From a virus, in the IMG/VR virus record IMGVR_UViG_3300047121_000317, positions 1 through 39,896 of that record: 39,896 nucleotides of DNA, one strand, 5' to 3'. Each line of letters opens with the position of its first letter. Position 1 is the stretch's first letter. Below, piece by piece: positions 1 to 5,100 of this stretch. Position numbers and translations under genes: made by a program. The notes under the pieces are model-generated. The model was not told the DNA's origin. It was given only the letters and a program-made list of their open reading frames with translations, and searched no databases.

Positions 1-1
1 G

Positions 2-457
2 TGCCATGCATATGCAGGGAGTTATGCAAACTGGGTGCGGTTCTTGGTGCGCGGCAAGGTGCGCCGGCAAATCTTCGGGAACAGCATCGTGATGTACATG
101 CATCACGGCTACGGCGGCGGTGGTCCGGTCACCCGCGGCACGATCCAGACTTCGCGCATGGCGGTCTACCTGCCCGATGCCGACATCATCTGGACGGGCC
201 ACACCCACGACGAGTGGATCATGCCGATCCAGCGGGCGCGGCTTTCTCTGCACGGTCGCCCCTACCTAGACCGCGTCCTGCACGTACGGTCGCCCGGATA
301 CAAGGACGAGTTCAGCGAGCAGAACGGGTGGGCCGTTGAGAAGGGCATGCCGCCCAAGCCGAAGGGCGCGCTGTGGTTGCGGTTTTGGATGGAGTGTGCG
401 CGGCGAAACGGCGTGTCAGGGCGTACCCTGCGCTTTGAAGTTCGTGAAGCGCAGTAA
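2..457 (+). CDS. Metallophosphoesterase, 3' part (cut by window start)
   Basis: This is the C-terminal half of the calcineurin-like phosphoesterase that is complete at 38626-39528. The reading frame is open from base 2. It retains the metal-binding MHHGYG and GHTH motifs but lacks the N-terminal DxH, GD and GNHE motifs because the window begins inside the gene. Compared with the complete copy it carries three amino-acid differences close to the truncated end (Gly for Asn, Val for Glu, Phe for Ile), so it is a variant allele and not a copy of exactly the same sequence. It is not a second gene in a circular genome. Confidence 0.9.
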   Translation, partial: CHAYAGSYANWVRFLVRGKVRRQIFGNSIVMYMHHGYGGGGPVTRGTIQTSRMAVYLPDADIIWTGHTHDEWIMPIQRARLSLHGRPYLDRVLHVRSPGYKDEFSEQNGWAVEKGMPPKPKGALWLRFWMECARRNGVSGRTLRFEVREAQ

Positions 458-482
458 CTGATTCCCAGATTCAGGAGCAAAC

Positions 483-749
483 ATGCCAACGCCAGCCAAG
501 GGCAAGAGATTCGTCAAGGTCGTTCGCAACGCCGAAACCGGGCGCACCCGCAAGGTGTCTTACGGTCAGTCAGGCAAGGCCAAGAGCGGCGGCGACCGCA
601 TCAAGCCAGGAACCGCCAAGGGCGATGCTTACTGCGCCCGCAGCTTCGCGCAGATGAAGGCGCACCCTGCGGCGGCACGCGATCCGAACAGCCCGCTGCG
701 GCTTTCGCGTGCGAAGTGGAAGTGCAGCGGCAAGAACTCGAGAGGATAA
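483..749 (+). CDS. Small basic phage protein, 88 aa
   Basis: Unrecognised function. The protein is strongly basic (many Lys/Arg) and has two cysteines, in AYCARS and KWKCSGK. The C-terminal pattern ARDPNSPLRLSRAKWKC resembles a type of small phage protein I have seen near structural or phosphoesterase genes; its role is not known to me. The start ATG has a ribosome binding site (CAGGAG) about 7 bases upstream. It lies 25 bases after the phosphoesterase and 5 bases before the next small basic gene, so these are probably co-transcribed. Nucleic-acid binding is possible from the charge alone, but that is inference. An identical second copy (39554-39820) is the redundant end. Confidence 0.8.
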   Translation: MPTPAKGKRFVKVVRNAETGRTRKVSYGQSGKAKSGGDRIKPGTAKGDAYCARSFAQMKAHPAAARDPNSPLRLSRAKWKCSGKNSRG

Positions 750-754
750 ACATC

Positions 755-889
755 ATGGCGAAGAAGACAGCAAAGCGCGGCCTGTACGCAAACATCAACG
801 CACGACGTGCGGCCGGCACCAGCCGACCGAAGTCGAAGTCCACCGTCAGCCCCTCGGCTTATAAGGCGATGAAGCGCGGATTCAAGTGA
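755..889 (+). CDS. Very small basic protein, 44 aa
   Basis: Short ORF starting MAKKTAKRGLYANINARR and ending at a TGA seven bases before the next gene. It is rich in Lys, Arg and Ser with no acidic residues. The core GLYANINARRAAGTSRPKSK resembles small proteins common in phage genomes whose function is unknown. It sits 5 bases downstream of another basic gene and 7 bases upstream of the HExxH gene, in the same direction, which supports it being real despite its length. A packaging or DNA-condensing role would fit the charge but is not shown. The gene reappears truncated at 39826-39896. Confidence 0.75.
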   Translation: MAKKTAKRGLYANINARRAAGTSRPKSKSTVSPSAYKAMKRGFK

Positions 890-896
890 GGCCACC

Positions 897-1160
897 ATGC
901 GCGTCCGACTCGGCGGCAAGTATTGGACGCTGCGATTTGTCCCGAATATGCGGGACTACGGTGACATGCAAGACCCAGGCCACGTCGATGGTCGCATTAT
1001 TCGCGTGGCAACTTGGCCGTCTGAGAAGGACCGATTGGATACCACCATCCACGAAGCCCTTCACTGCATCCGGCCCGAGCTTGACGAGCAAGCCATAGCA
1101 GATACGGCGACCGACATCGCACGACTGCTGTGGCGTTTGGGCTACAGGCGCGAGCAGTAA
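897..1160 (+). CDS. Small HExxH putative zinc metallopeptidase, 87 aa
   Basis: Residues 52-56 read HEALH, the zinc-binding glutamate-helix signature of zincins, preceded by a predicted helix (DRLDTTI) and followed by an acidic stretch and a helix ending ARLLWRLGY. Small single-domain proteins of this shape occur in many phages and are usually left uncharacterised. Two histidines and the glutamate are present, but a third zinc ligand cannot be assigned with certainty; the Asp/Glu-rich segment at 61-65 or Asp69 are candidates. It is the last gene of the rightward group begun by the phosphoesterase and faces a leftward gene 54 bases away. The substrate is unknown; protease activity is inferred from the motif only. 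Confidence 0.75.
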   Translation: MRVRLGGKYWTLRFVPNMRDYGDMQDPGHVDGRIIRVATWPSEKDRLDTTIHEALHCIRPELDEQAIADTATDIARLLWRLGYRREQ

Positions 1161-1182
1161 AGTTCAAGAAAGTGGAAGTTGC

Positions 1183-1205
1183 GTACACGTTATTGAGACG
1201 TGTAC
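1183..1205. terminator. Possible convergent terminator hairpin
   Basis: GTACACGT (1183-1190) and ACGTGTAC (1198-1205) form an 8-bp stem with a 7-base loop, lying between the 3' ends of two convergent genes (1160 and 1215). There is no clear T-run on either strand, so intrinsic termination is uncertain. Confidence 0.35.
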
Positions 1206-1214
1206 ACGCGATCA

Positions 1215-1784
1215 TCAATCGAGCCAGTACACGTGTTCGCCGCGTCGATACTTGGCGAGGTCGGCATCGCGCTTGTGCGACGTGAAGTGGAAATCCATGA
1301 ATCGGCAGTAGTTGTTCGGGAACAGGAGGTATCTGCCGTCTGACCGCTCGATGAGGTTGAGTGGCTTGTGCTCCTGGGGGTATCTGCTGAACCCATCCGC
1401 CCAGTCGATCACGATCCCGGTGTGCCGGCCGCAGAACCCGCGTTCCGGGCTGACGCCCATCATCGCTAGTCCCTCGAGATACTCCATGTGGACAACCTCG
1501 GCATGGTCGCCCATTGCTCCCCACGGCTGGAGGTCGTGCGGTTCGCAGAAGCCAGGGAGCGCCTTGCGCTCGAACGCCTCCGCTCGAGCTGCGAGCTTGT
1601 GGAGCGGGACGCCGCACCATTCCGCGCCCGTCTCGAGCAGCACGTGTCCCGTGACGACTTGACCGGGCCTGGCGTAGATGGCGTGCCAGATGCCACGTGT
1701 CGTGCCGGCGGGCATGTTGGGGCCGAGCGCCGTGTTGCAAACGTGTACGTACAGGTGAAACGGGAGATTTGCGTGGCGAGGCAT
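1215..1784 (-). CDS. Hypothetical protein, 189 aa, lone leftward gene
   Basis: I do not recognise this protein. It is soluble-looking, with no clear signal or membrane segment from the chosen start (MPRHANLPF), and rich in His and aromatic residues, with segments such as CGRHTGIVIDWADGF and LLFPNNYCRFMDFHF. The frame stays open further upstream to an ATG at 1898, which would add 38 residues. I prefer 1784 because the extension lies in a hairpin-rich leader and a TATCAT box sits 7 bases before 1784, as at the leaderless genes nearby. A TTGACA-16-TATCAT promoter at 2114-2141 could also drive it with a long structured leader. The isolated position with its own promoters suggests a host-takeover or accessory gene, by inference. 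Confidence 0.65.
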   Translation of the reverse strand: MPRHANLPFHLYVHVCNTALGPNMPAGTTRGIWHAIYARPGQVVTGHVLLETGAEWCGVPLHKLAARAEAFERKALPGFCEPHDLQPWGAMGDHAEVVHMEYLEGLAMMGVSPERGFCGRHTGIVIDWADGFSRYPQEHKPLNLIERSDGRYLLFPNNYCRFMDFHFTSHKRDADLAKYRRGEHVYWLD

Positions 1785-2107
1785 ATGCGCAATGATATAC
1801 TTCAATTGCGGAGACGTGGGTCTGCGGCTGTCGGAGGCCAACCACCCACATGCGCCGGCGCACAAGGCCGCGAGGTACGACCGTCGGCAGGCCAGCATTG
1901 GGGTAGCAACAACCTTCCGCCGGGACAGGGCGCGACGCTGAAAGCACGCGCTGCTGTCTCATGCATGTGTCGATTCCATGTACGCGGCAATTTCCGGTAC
2001 CGGAAAGAACACGGCCTGGGACTTGCGTCAACCAGGCCGCGCTTCCGGGGGCTAAATTGTCGGGCATAGCCTGCACGCGCAGACCATCGCAAAAACAAAC
2101 GCCCGAC
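1785..2107 (-). promoter_or_regulatory. Structured leader or small RNA upstream of the leftward gene
   Basis: No convincing gene on either strand. Read leftward from the predicted start near 2107, the RNA would begin with GTCGGGC (2107-2101), which pairs exactly with GCCCGAC (2065-2059). Next comes an 8-bp stem formed by 2039-2032 and 2019-2012 (CGGCCTGG/CCAGGCCG), then a perfect 16-base palindrome (1991-2006). About 320 bases separate the predicted start from the ATG at 1784, long for a phage leader. It could be a regulatory leader, a processed small RNA, or a leader encoding the N-terminal extension from 1898. Confidence 0.4.
1991..2006. promoter_or_regulatory. Perfect 16-bp palindrome
   Basis: TTTCCGGTACCGGAAA is its own reverse complement over all 16 bases. 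It could be a dimeric repressor operator or, as RNA, a 6-bp hairpin with a four-base loop. It lies between a leftward promoter and the gene that promoter would transcribe. Confidence 0.5.
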
Positions 2108-2113
2108 GAGCGA

Positions 2114-2141
2114 ATGATACAGGGAAGTATCCCCCTGTCAA
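2114..2141 (-). promoter_or_regulatory. Leftward sigma70-type promoter
   Basis: On the minus strand TTGACA (2141-2136), a 16-base spacer and TATCAT (2119-2114) match the sigma70 consensus at 6/6 and 5/6 positions. The predicted start is near 2107, exactly at the edge of the first RNA stem. Two alternative hairpins overlap it (GATAC/GTATC and ACAGGG/CCCTGT), which could matter for repression. Confidence 0.6.
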
Positions 2142-2178
2142 ATGAAATCGGCGTGAGTCGAAACCCACGCCGTTTCAT
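2142..2178. other. Strong inverted repeat between divergent promoters
   Basis: ATGAAA plus CGGCGTG (2142-2155, one bulged T at 2148) pairs with CACGCCG plus TTTCAT (2166-2178), making 13 base pairs around a 10-base loop. It lies directly between the leftward promoter (2114-2141) and the rightward one (2183-2210) and lacks a T-run in either direction, so an operator or RNA boundary is as likely as a terminator. Confidence 0.55.
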
Positions 2179-2182
2179 GCGC

Positions 2183-2210
2183 TTGCATGTTGGCACCGAG
2201 GTGCTATCAT
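2183..2210 (+). promoter_or_regulatory. Rightward extended -10 promoter candidate
   Basis: TATCAT at 2205-2210 is preceded by TGC (2202-2204), the TGn extended -10 motif. A weak -35, TTGCAT (2183-2188), lies 16 bases upstream. The predicted start near 2217 falls at the beginning of the densely paired region annotated as a candidate RNA. Confidence 0.45.
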
Positions 2211-2216
2211 GCTGGC

Positions 2217-2470
2217 TGCGAATTCCTGCGCGGTTGCATTGTACCGTACCTGGCCTCAGGGTCAACAATGCCGCAACACGTTCCCGGCGCGGTAGGGGAG
2301 CATGGATGTAGTCGCAGGGGTTTGACCCTACCCTGCGCCACCGAAAGGTGCGCTCCCCCACGAAGGTAGCGGCTGGCAATCCTCCAGCGAAATGGTGAAA
2401 TTCGTGGCTTCGACCGATGCGCGGCTCCGCGTGGGCTGGTTGAACGTGGCCCCCTTTGGGGGTCATGCTT
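2217..2470 (+). ncRNA. Candidate structured non-coding RNA of about 250 nt
   Basis: No plausible gene here; instead nested helices read on the plus strand. H1: 2230-2233 and 2237-2242 with 2265-2274 (10 bp, 3-base bulge), capped by CCTG/CAGG (2249-2260). H2: GGGGAGC (2295-2301) with GCTCCCC (2352-2358), enclosing H3 CGCAGGG/CCCTGCG (2313-2337) and H4 CACC-GAAA-GGTG (2339-2350, a GNRA tetraloop). H5: CCACGAA (2358-2364) with TTCGTGG (2401-2407), enclosing H6 GCTGG/CCAGC (2372-2388). H7: 2420-2431. H8: a GC-rich hairpin at 2446-2466 that could end the RNA. The tetraloop sense, upstream extended -10 and terminal hairpin all favour the plus strand. I recognise no known family; tmRNA, RNase P RNA and group I intron cores were not seen. 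Confidence 0.5.
2446..2466 (+). terminator. Terminator-like GC-rich hairpin
   Basis: GTGGCCCCC (2446-2454) pairs with GGGGGTCAT (2458-2466) around a TTT loop, nine pairs including two G-T wobbles. The following bases (GCTTCCC) give only a weak pyrimidine tract, so termination is plausible but not certain. Confidence 0.4.
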
Positions 2471-2526
2471 CCCTCGCGCTCACCGTGTGAACTGATATCA
2501 ACCTGAACGTCCCCTGCGATGAGCCG

Positions 2527-2556
2527 CTGCGGAGCGAAGCACCTGCGGAGCGCAGC
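2527..2556. repeat. Short direct repeat with hairpin potential
   Basis: CTGCGGAGCG occurs at 2527-2536 and 2543-2552, and GCTGCG (2526-2531) can pair with CGCAGC (2551-2556). The surrounding 2471-2639 holds no gene that I can support; its last 60 bases are pyrimidine-rich up to the promoter at 2640. Confidence 0.4.
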
Positions 2557-2639
2557 AGAGCGGCGGCGCGGAAGGCCGGATCGAATTCACTTCCTTGTAG
2601 ATACATTCGCTCGTTCTCTTCCGAACGTCTTTCCCCACG

Positions 2640-2669
2640 TTGACAGCCGGGAGTGCCTGTCTGTATACT
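2640..2669 (+). promoter_or_regulatory. Strong sigma70 promoter for early rightward genes
   Basis: TTGACA (2640-2645), an 18-base spacer and TATACT (2664-2669). The next ATG (2677) begins seven bases after the -10, about where transcription should start, so the mRNA would be leaderless. Confidence 0.75.
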
Positions 2670-2676
2670 CTCGCGT

Positions 2677-3129
2677 ATGCAAACGATCACATGGATGGAC
2701 AATCGGAATCTGATGGGGGAACTGTGGCCGAAGTGGATGCTCGAGCCTGAATTGTCGCGGCTCTTGAACGAGCGGTGGGGTTCGCTGCACCAGGACAAGC
2801 TGCGCGAATGCATTCGCCAGCACCGCCTCGAGCGCGACACGAAGCCGGACATTGCTGCGATTCACAAGGCGTACTGCGCGATTGTGCCACAGGCCGATGT
2901 CCTTGCGCGTGGCGAAGTCGTGCAGACTCGGCGCGATGCGACCTCCTTGCAAGGCCCGTCGCCGGCGGAGTACGCGGATTGGGACGCCTGGGCGAAGGAA
3001 GTGCTGAAGACCGCAACCGCTGCGGAGATTGATGCGGCAAAGGAGCGCCTCGGCATCAGCCCCGACACACCCCGCGTGCTGGCGGTCGCCATCGAATACT
3101 GCCGCAAGAACCCATGTCGCTATGATTGA
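2677..3129 (+). CDS. Hypothetical early protein, 150 aa
   Basis: Starts MQTITWMDNRNLMGELWPKW. The LWPKW segment followed by charged helices (LSRLLNERWGSLHQDKLREC, then a KPDIAAIHKAYC segment) resembles small phage proteins of unknown role; a link to replication-initiation or helicase-loader proteins is only a faint impression. No membrane segment. The start was chosen because the consensus promoter ends 7 bases before this ATG and no Shine-Dalgarno sequence precedes it or the later in-frame ATGs at 2695 and 2713. An upstream GTG (2653) lies inside the promoter spacer and is unlikely. It is the first gene of the early rightward block. Confidence 0.7.
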   Translation: MQTITWMDNRNLMGELWPKWMLEPELSRLLNERWGSLHQDKLRECIRQHRLERDTKPDIAAIHKAYCAIVPQADVLARGEVVQTRRDATSLQGPSPAEYADWDAWAKEVLKTATAAEIDAAKERLGISPDTPRVLAVAIEYCRKNPCRYD

Positions 3130-3166
3130 TACGACCGCGTATACACCGACCAACGAAAGGAAACCG

Positions 3167-3769
3167 ATGAGCTGGTACACGATTGTGTGGCGAGAGGCAG
3201 AGAAGCGTCGAATGGTTCTAAACGTGCCTGGGCTTCAGGAATGGTGCCAATCAACCATGATTCCGCAGCCGGGTGCATTCACGGCAAAATTGCGTCCTGG
3301 GCCTGTGCGACTTTCTGCGCTAATCGGTGAATGGGATCGCATGTTTGGGACGAAGTACCTCGAGACGGATGGTACTGACACGCTTTGGAGCCACTCGGGC
3401 ACCGAATACTCCGCACGAACCACCATCGTTCCAGAACACTCTGCGCCGATGTTGGAATACTGGGGTTCCTGCGAAAGTGACGATGAATTCGACTGGATCA
3501 TCGAACTCCCGAATGGAAAGACGGACTACCGCAAAGTGCTTTCCATCTCGCAACATGTCGATATTGGAAAAGCATGGGACCAGGCCAGAAAGGACGTTGA
3601 GCACTGGCTTGAAAGTGTCGAGGACTTCGACACCAAAGAATGGCAACAGGACCGCGAACGCGTGCGGCTTGACTACGAGAACTTCAGGCACTGGGTCAAC
3701 AAGACGTACGGCGTCATGCCGCCAGACCCAGAACCAATCGGTGAAGGAGAACGTGGATTTAGCAAGTGA
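3167..3769 (+). CDS. Hypothetical protein, 200 aa
   Basis: Unrecognised. Acidic, tryptophan-rich soluble protein (for example LEYWGSCESDDEFDWIIELP and RKDVEHWLESVEDFD). The start ATG at 3167 is preceded by AAAGGAAA, a good ribosome binding site, unlike the leaderless genes on either side. The open frame extends upstream to 3029 but would overlap the preceding gene. It lies 37 bases after that gene and 17 bases before the next. The acidity and charge pattern would suit a protein that binds a host factor, but nothing in the sequence proves this. Confidence 0.7.
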   Translation: MSWYTIVWREAEKRRMVLNVPGLQEWCQSTMIPQPGAFTAKLRPGPVRLSALIGEWDRMFGTKYLETDGTDTLWSHSGTEYSARTTIVPEHSAPMLEYWGSCESDDEFDWIIELPNGKTDYRKVLSISQHVDIGKAWDQARKDVEHWLESVEDFDTKEWQQDRERVRLDYENFRHWVNKTYGVMPPDPEPIGEGERGFSK

Positions 3770-3771
3770 TT

Positions 3772-3780
3772 TGGTAAACT
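3772..3780 (+). promoter_or_regulatory. Extended -10 box, leaderless arrangement
   Basis: TGG followed by TAAACT (TGn extended -10), ending six bases before the ATG at 3787. No good -35 was seen, as expected for extended -10 promoters. It overlaps the stop region of the preceding gene. Confidence 0.45.
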
Positions 3781-3786
3781 GCCGAC

Positions 3787-4065
3787 ATGCGACGGCGACG
3801 AAACCCCATTCTGCTCGCCAACATGGACGATTGTCTCCTCGGGGTCATGTACCCCAAGTCCACCGAACGATCAGGAATACCCGTCGCCGTATATTCCGCA
3901 GACATGATCGCGGCACGCCTGCGCGACGAGCACGAAATGTCCATCGGCGAAGCCCGCACGTTCGTCACCGACAACATCGAAACCAACGAACTCGGCCCAG
4001 GCACGCCGCGTCTCATCTGGGCGGCAACCTCCGAAGATTTCGGCGAACCTCTGTGCAAACCCTGA
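3787..4065 (+). CDS. Small conserved-type phage protein, 92 aa
   Basis: The segment MSIGEARTFVTDNIETNELG followed by PGTPRL resembles a type of small phage protein (often ...EAIEYFEFN..GA..GEGTP) whose function is unknown. The N-terminal DDCLLGV...PVAVYS fits the same type. The start at 3787 is the first ATG after an extended -10 box (6 bases), giving a leaderless message; an internal ATG at 3823 (MDDCLLG) is the alternative and would remove a basic 12-residue leader. No membrane segment or catalytic motif is visible. Direction and spacing put it in the early rightward block. Confidence 0.65.
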   Translation: MRRRRNPILLANMDDCLLGVMYPKSTERSGIPVAVYSADMIAARLRDEHEMSIGEARTFVTDNIETNELGPGTPRLIWAATSEDFGEPLCKP

Positions 4066-4071
4066 TATACT
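4063..4071 (+). promoter_or_regulatory. Extended -10 box, leaderless arrangement
   Basis: TGA followed by TATACT (TGn extended -10), ending 7 bases before the ATG at 4079. It overlaps the end of the preceding gene. The hexamer and the 7-base distance are the same as at the 2664 promoter. Confidence 0.55.
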
Positions 4072-4078
4072 TTGGGAA

Positions 4079-4324
4079 ATGGATATCAGTTCGTATGACG
4101 ATTTCAAGGCAGCCGTTACCACGGCTGTCGTCGCACAGGGCCGAACCCGCAGCCAGGTCGCACGCGACCTCGAGCAGCAGGGCAAGCTTCGAGCGCATAC
4201 CGTGATGTGTTTGCTGTCCACCGCGCCCGTCATCGGGAAGCGCACCGCCACCTTCGATTCCGCTATCACCCTTGCCGATGCAGCAGGACTACGGATCACC
4301 CTTACCGCCAAGGAAGCCACGTAA
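4079..4324 (+). CDS. Putative HTH DNA-binding protein, 81 aa
   Basis: Small protein with a helix-turn-helix-like region, GRTRSQVARDLEQQGKL (about residues 21-37), followed by a helix and ADAAGLRITLT, which is reminiscent of the end of XRE/Cro-type regulators. The HTH assignment is by eye and moderate. It starts 7 bases after a TATACT extended -10 box, so the message is probably leaderless, and its stop codon overlaps the next start (TAATG). It could regulate early transcription; it is the only HTH-like gene in the early rightward block ahead of the terminase-linked HTH protein. A small non-DNA-binding adaptor is the alternative. Confidence 0.65.
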   Translation: MDISSYDDFKAAVTTAVVAQGRTRSQVARDLEQQGKLRAHTVMCLLSTAPVIGKRTATFDSAITLADAAGLRITLTAKEAT

Positions 4325-4470
4325 TGCCAAGCAAGTCGCCGGCCCAGCGCCGTCTGATGCAAGCAGCCGCCCACTCCCAAAGCTTCGCAAAGAAGGTGGG
4401 AGTCCCCATGTCAGTCGCAAAGAAGTTCAACCGCGCAGACGTGAAGGCAAAGGGCAAGAAGCGCAAGTGA
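4324..4470 (+). CDS. Very small basic protein, 48 aa
   Basis: Begins MPSKSPAQRRLMQAAAHSQS and ends in a Lys-rich tail (KAKGKKRK). The pattern 'KS.AQ.RLM.A.AH' followed by 'G.P..VAK.F..AD' occurs in many phages as a small uncharacterised protein. The ATG overlaps the stop of the upstream gene (TAATG), implying translational coupling, and its own stop overlaps the next start (GTGA). It lies just upstream of the packaging genes. The charge suggests nucleic-acid or capsid contact, but the role is unknown. Confidence 0.75.
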   Translation: MPSKSPAQRRLMQAAAHSQSFAKKVGVPMSVAKKFNRADVKAKGKKRK

Positions 4471-4736
4471 GAAAGCTCGCGGCCTACGGCGAGAACGGCC
4501 GCCGCGTGGGGGAAACACACCACAATGCCACGATCCCAGAGGCCATCGTCCAAGAGATCCGCGAACTCCACGAAGAACACCGCTGGGGATATCGTCGCAT
4601 CGCCAAACACCTCGGACTCCGCTGGACCACTGTCAGCAAAATCTGCCGATACCAGCGTCGCGCCTGTCTCCCAGCCGACTGGAAACGCCCTCGTCAAGCG
4701 AAGAGTGGGACGGCCGGCCCTAACCAAAGCGCCTGA
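4467..4736 (+). CDS. HTH protein upstream of terminase, 89 aa
   Basis: Contains a clear helix-turn-helix of the resolvase/Hin type: GYRRIAKHLGLRWTTVSKIC (about residues 41-60), preceded by TIPEAIVQEIRELHEEHRW. Phages often carry such a small HTH protein beside the small terminase; it may recognise DNA for packaging or regulate transcription. The GTG start (4467) overlaps the preceding stop as GTGA. Its 3' end overlaps the small terminase by about 30 bases if that gene starts at 4705, or by about 210 bases if it starts at 4525. The HTH fit makes this frame the convincing one in 4525-4705. Confidence 0.7.
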   Translation: MRKLAAYGENGRRVGETHHNATIPEAIVQEIRELHEEHRWGYRRIAKHLGLRWTTVSKICRYQRRACLPADWKRPRQAKSGTAGPNQSA

Positions 4737-5100
4737 ACCGCTTGCCAGCGAGGTGCTTACGTGGCTTGCGAAAGGTAAGACACTGACCTCATTCTCCAAC
4801 CGAGAAGGCAAGCCAGACCGCGTGACTGTGTTTCGGTGGATACAGGCCGACCCTGAATTTGCGCAACGCTACAGGGAGGCACGCGAATCTGGACTTGAGG
4901 CCATGTTCGAGCAGTGCGGTGAGATCGCCGACATCGAACCGGAAACGCCCGTCCAGGCCGCGTGGAGGCGATATCAGATCGACACCAAGCTCAAGATCCT
5001 CCGCATGGCAAACCCAGCCAAGTACGGCGAGAAGGTCGCCGTAGATCACGGCGGCGGAATCACCCTCAACGTCATCACTGGCGTACCTGATGGCGAATGA
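4705..5100 (+). CDS. terS: Terminase small subunit
   Basis: DNA-recognition subunit of the packaging motor. After GRPAL the protein shows an HTH pattern typical of phage small terminases: LASEVLTWLAKGKTLTSFSN, then PDRVTVFRWIQADPEFAQRY, then REARESGLEAMFEQCGEIAD and a C-terminal KYGEKVAVDH segment. I chose GTG 4705 (131 residues), where homology-like sequence begins. An ATG at 4525 in the same frame would add 60 Ser/Thr-rich residues that look like the shadow of the overlapping HTH gene. The 3' end overlaps the large subunit by 11 bases, which supports coupling and the assignment. Confidence 0.85.
   Translation: MGRPALTKAPEPLASEVLTWLAKGKTLTSFSNREGKPDRVTVFRWIQADPEFAQRYREARESGLEAMFEQCGEIADIEPETPVQAAWRRYQIDTKLKILRMANPAKYGEKVAVDHGGGITLNVITGVPDGE

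Larger units (their letters stand above)
1..825. repeat. Left copy of the redundant end
   Basis: This segment aligns without gaps to 39072-39896, so the sequence closes into a circle of about 39,071 bp. I read 11 mismatches, all within the first 145 bases (positions 19, 44, 53, 54, 58, 60, 64, 74, 79, 124, 145). The next 680 bases look identical. This may be an assembly overlap or true terminal redundancy; the clustered mismatches mean the two ends come from slightly different molecules. Confidence 0.95.

Noticed and set aside
2100-2140. Intrinsic terminator at the GATAC/GTATC and ACAGGG/CCCTGT stems
   Set aside because: The stems overlap a consensus promoter and have no T-run, so control of initiation fits better than termination.
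2313-2337. T-arm-like sequence GGGGTTTGACCC suggesting a tRNA or tmRNA
   Set aside because: The 7-base loop and 5-bp stem of a true T-arm do not fit; no acceptor stem, anticodon or CCA end could be placed.
997-2466. Long open frame on the minus strand (about 489 codons)
   Set aside because: It runs antisense through the HExxH gene and across the 189-aa gene in a different frame, with Arg/Pro-rich low-quality sequence; it is an artefact of GC-rich DNA.
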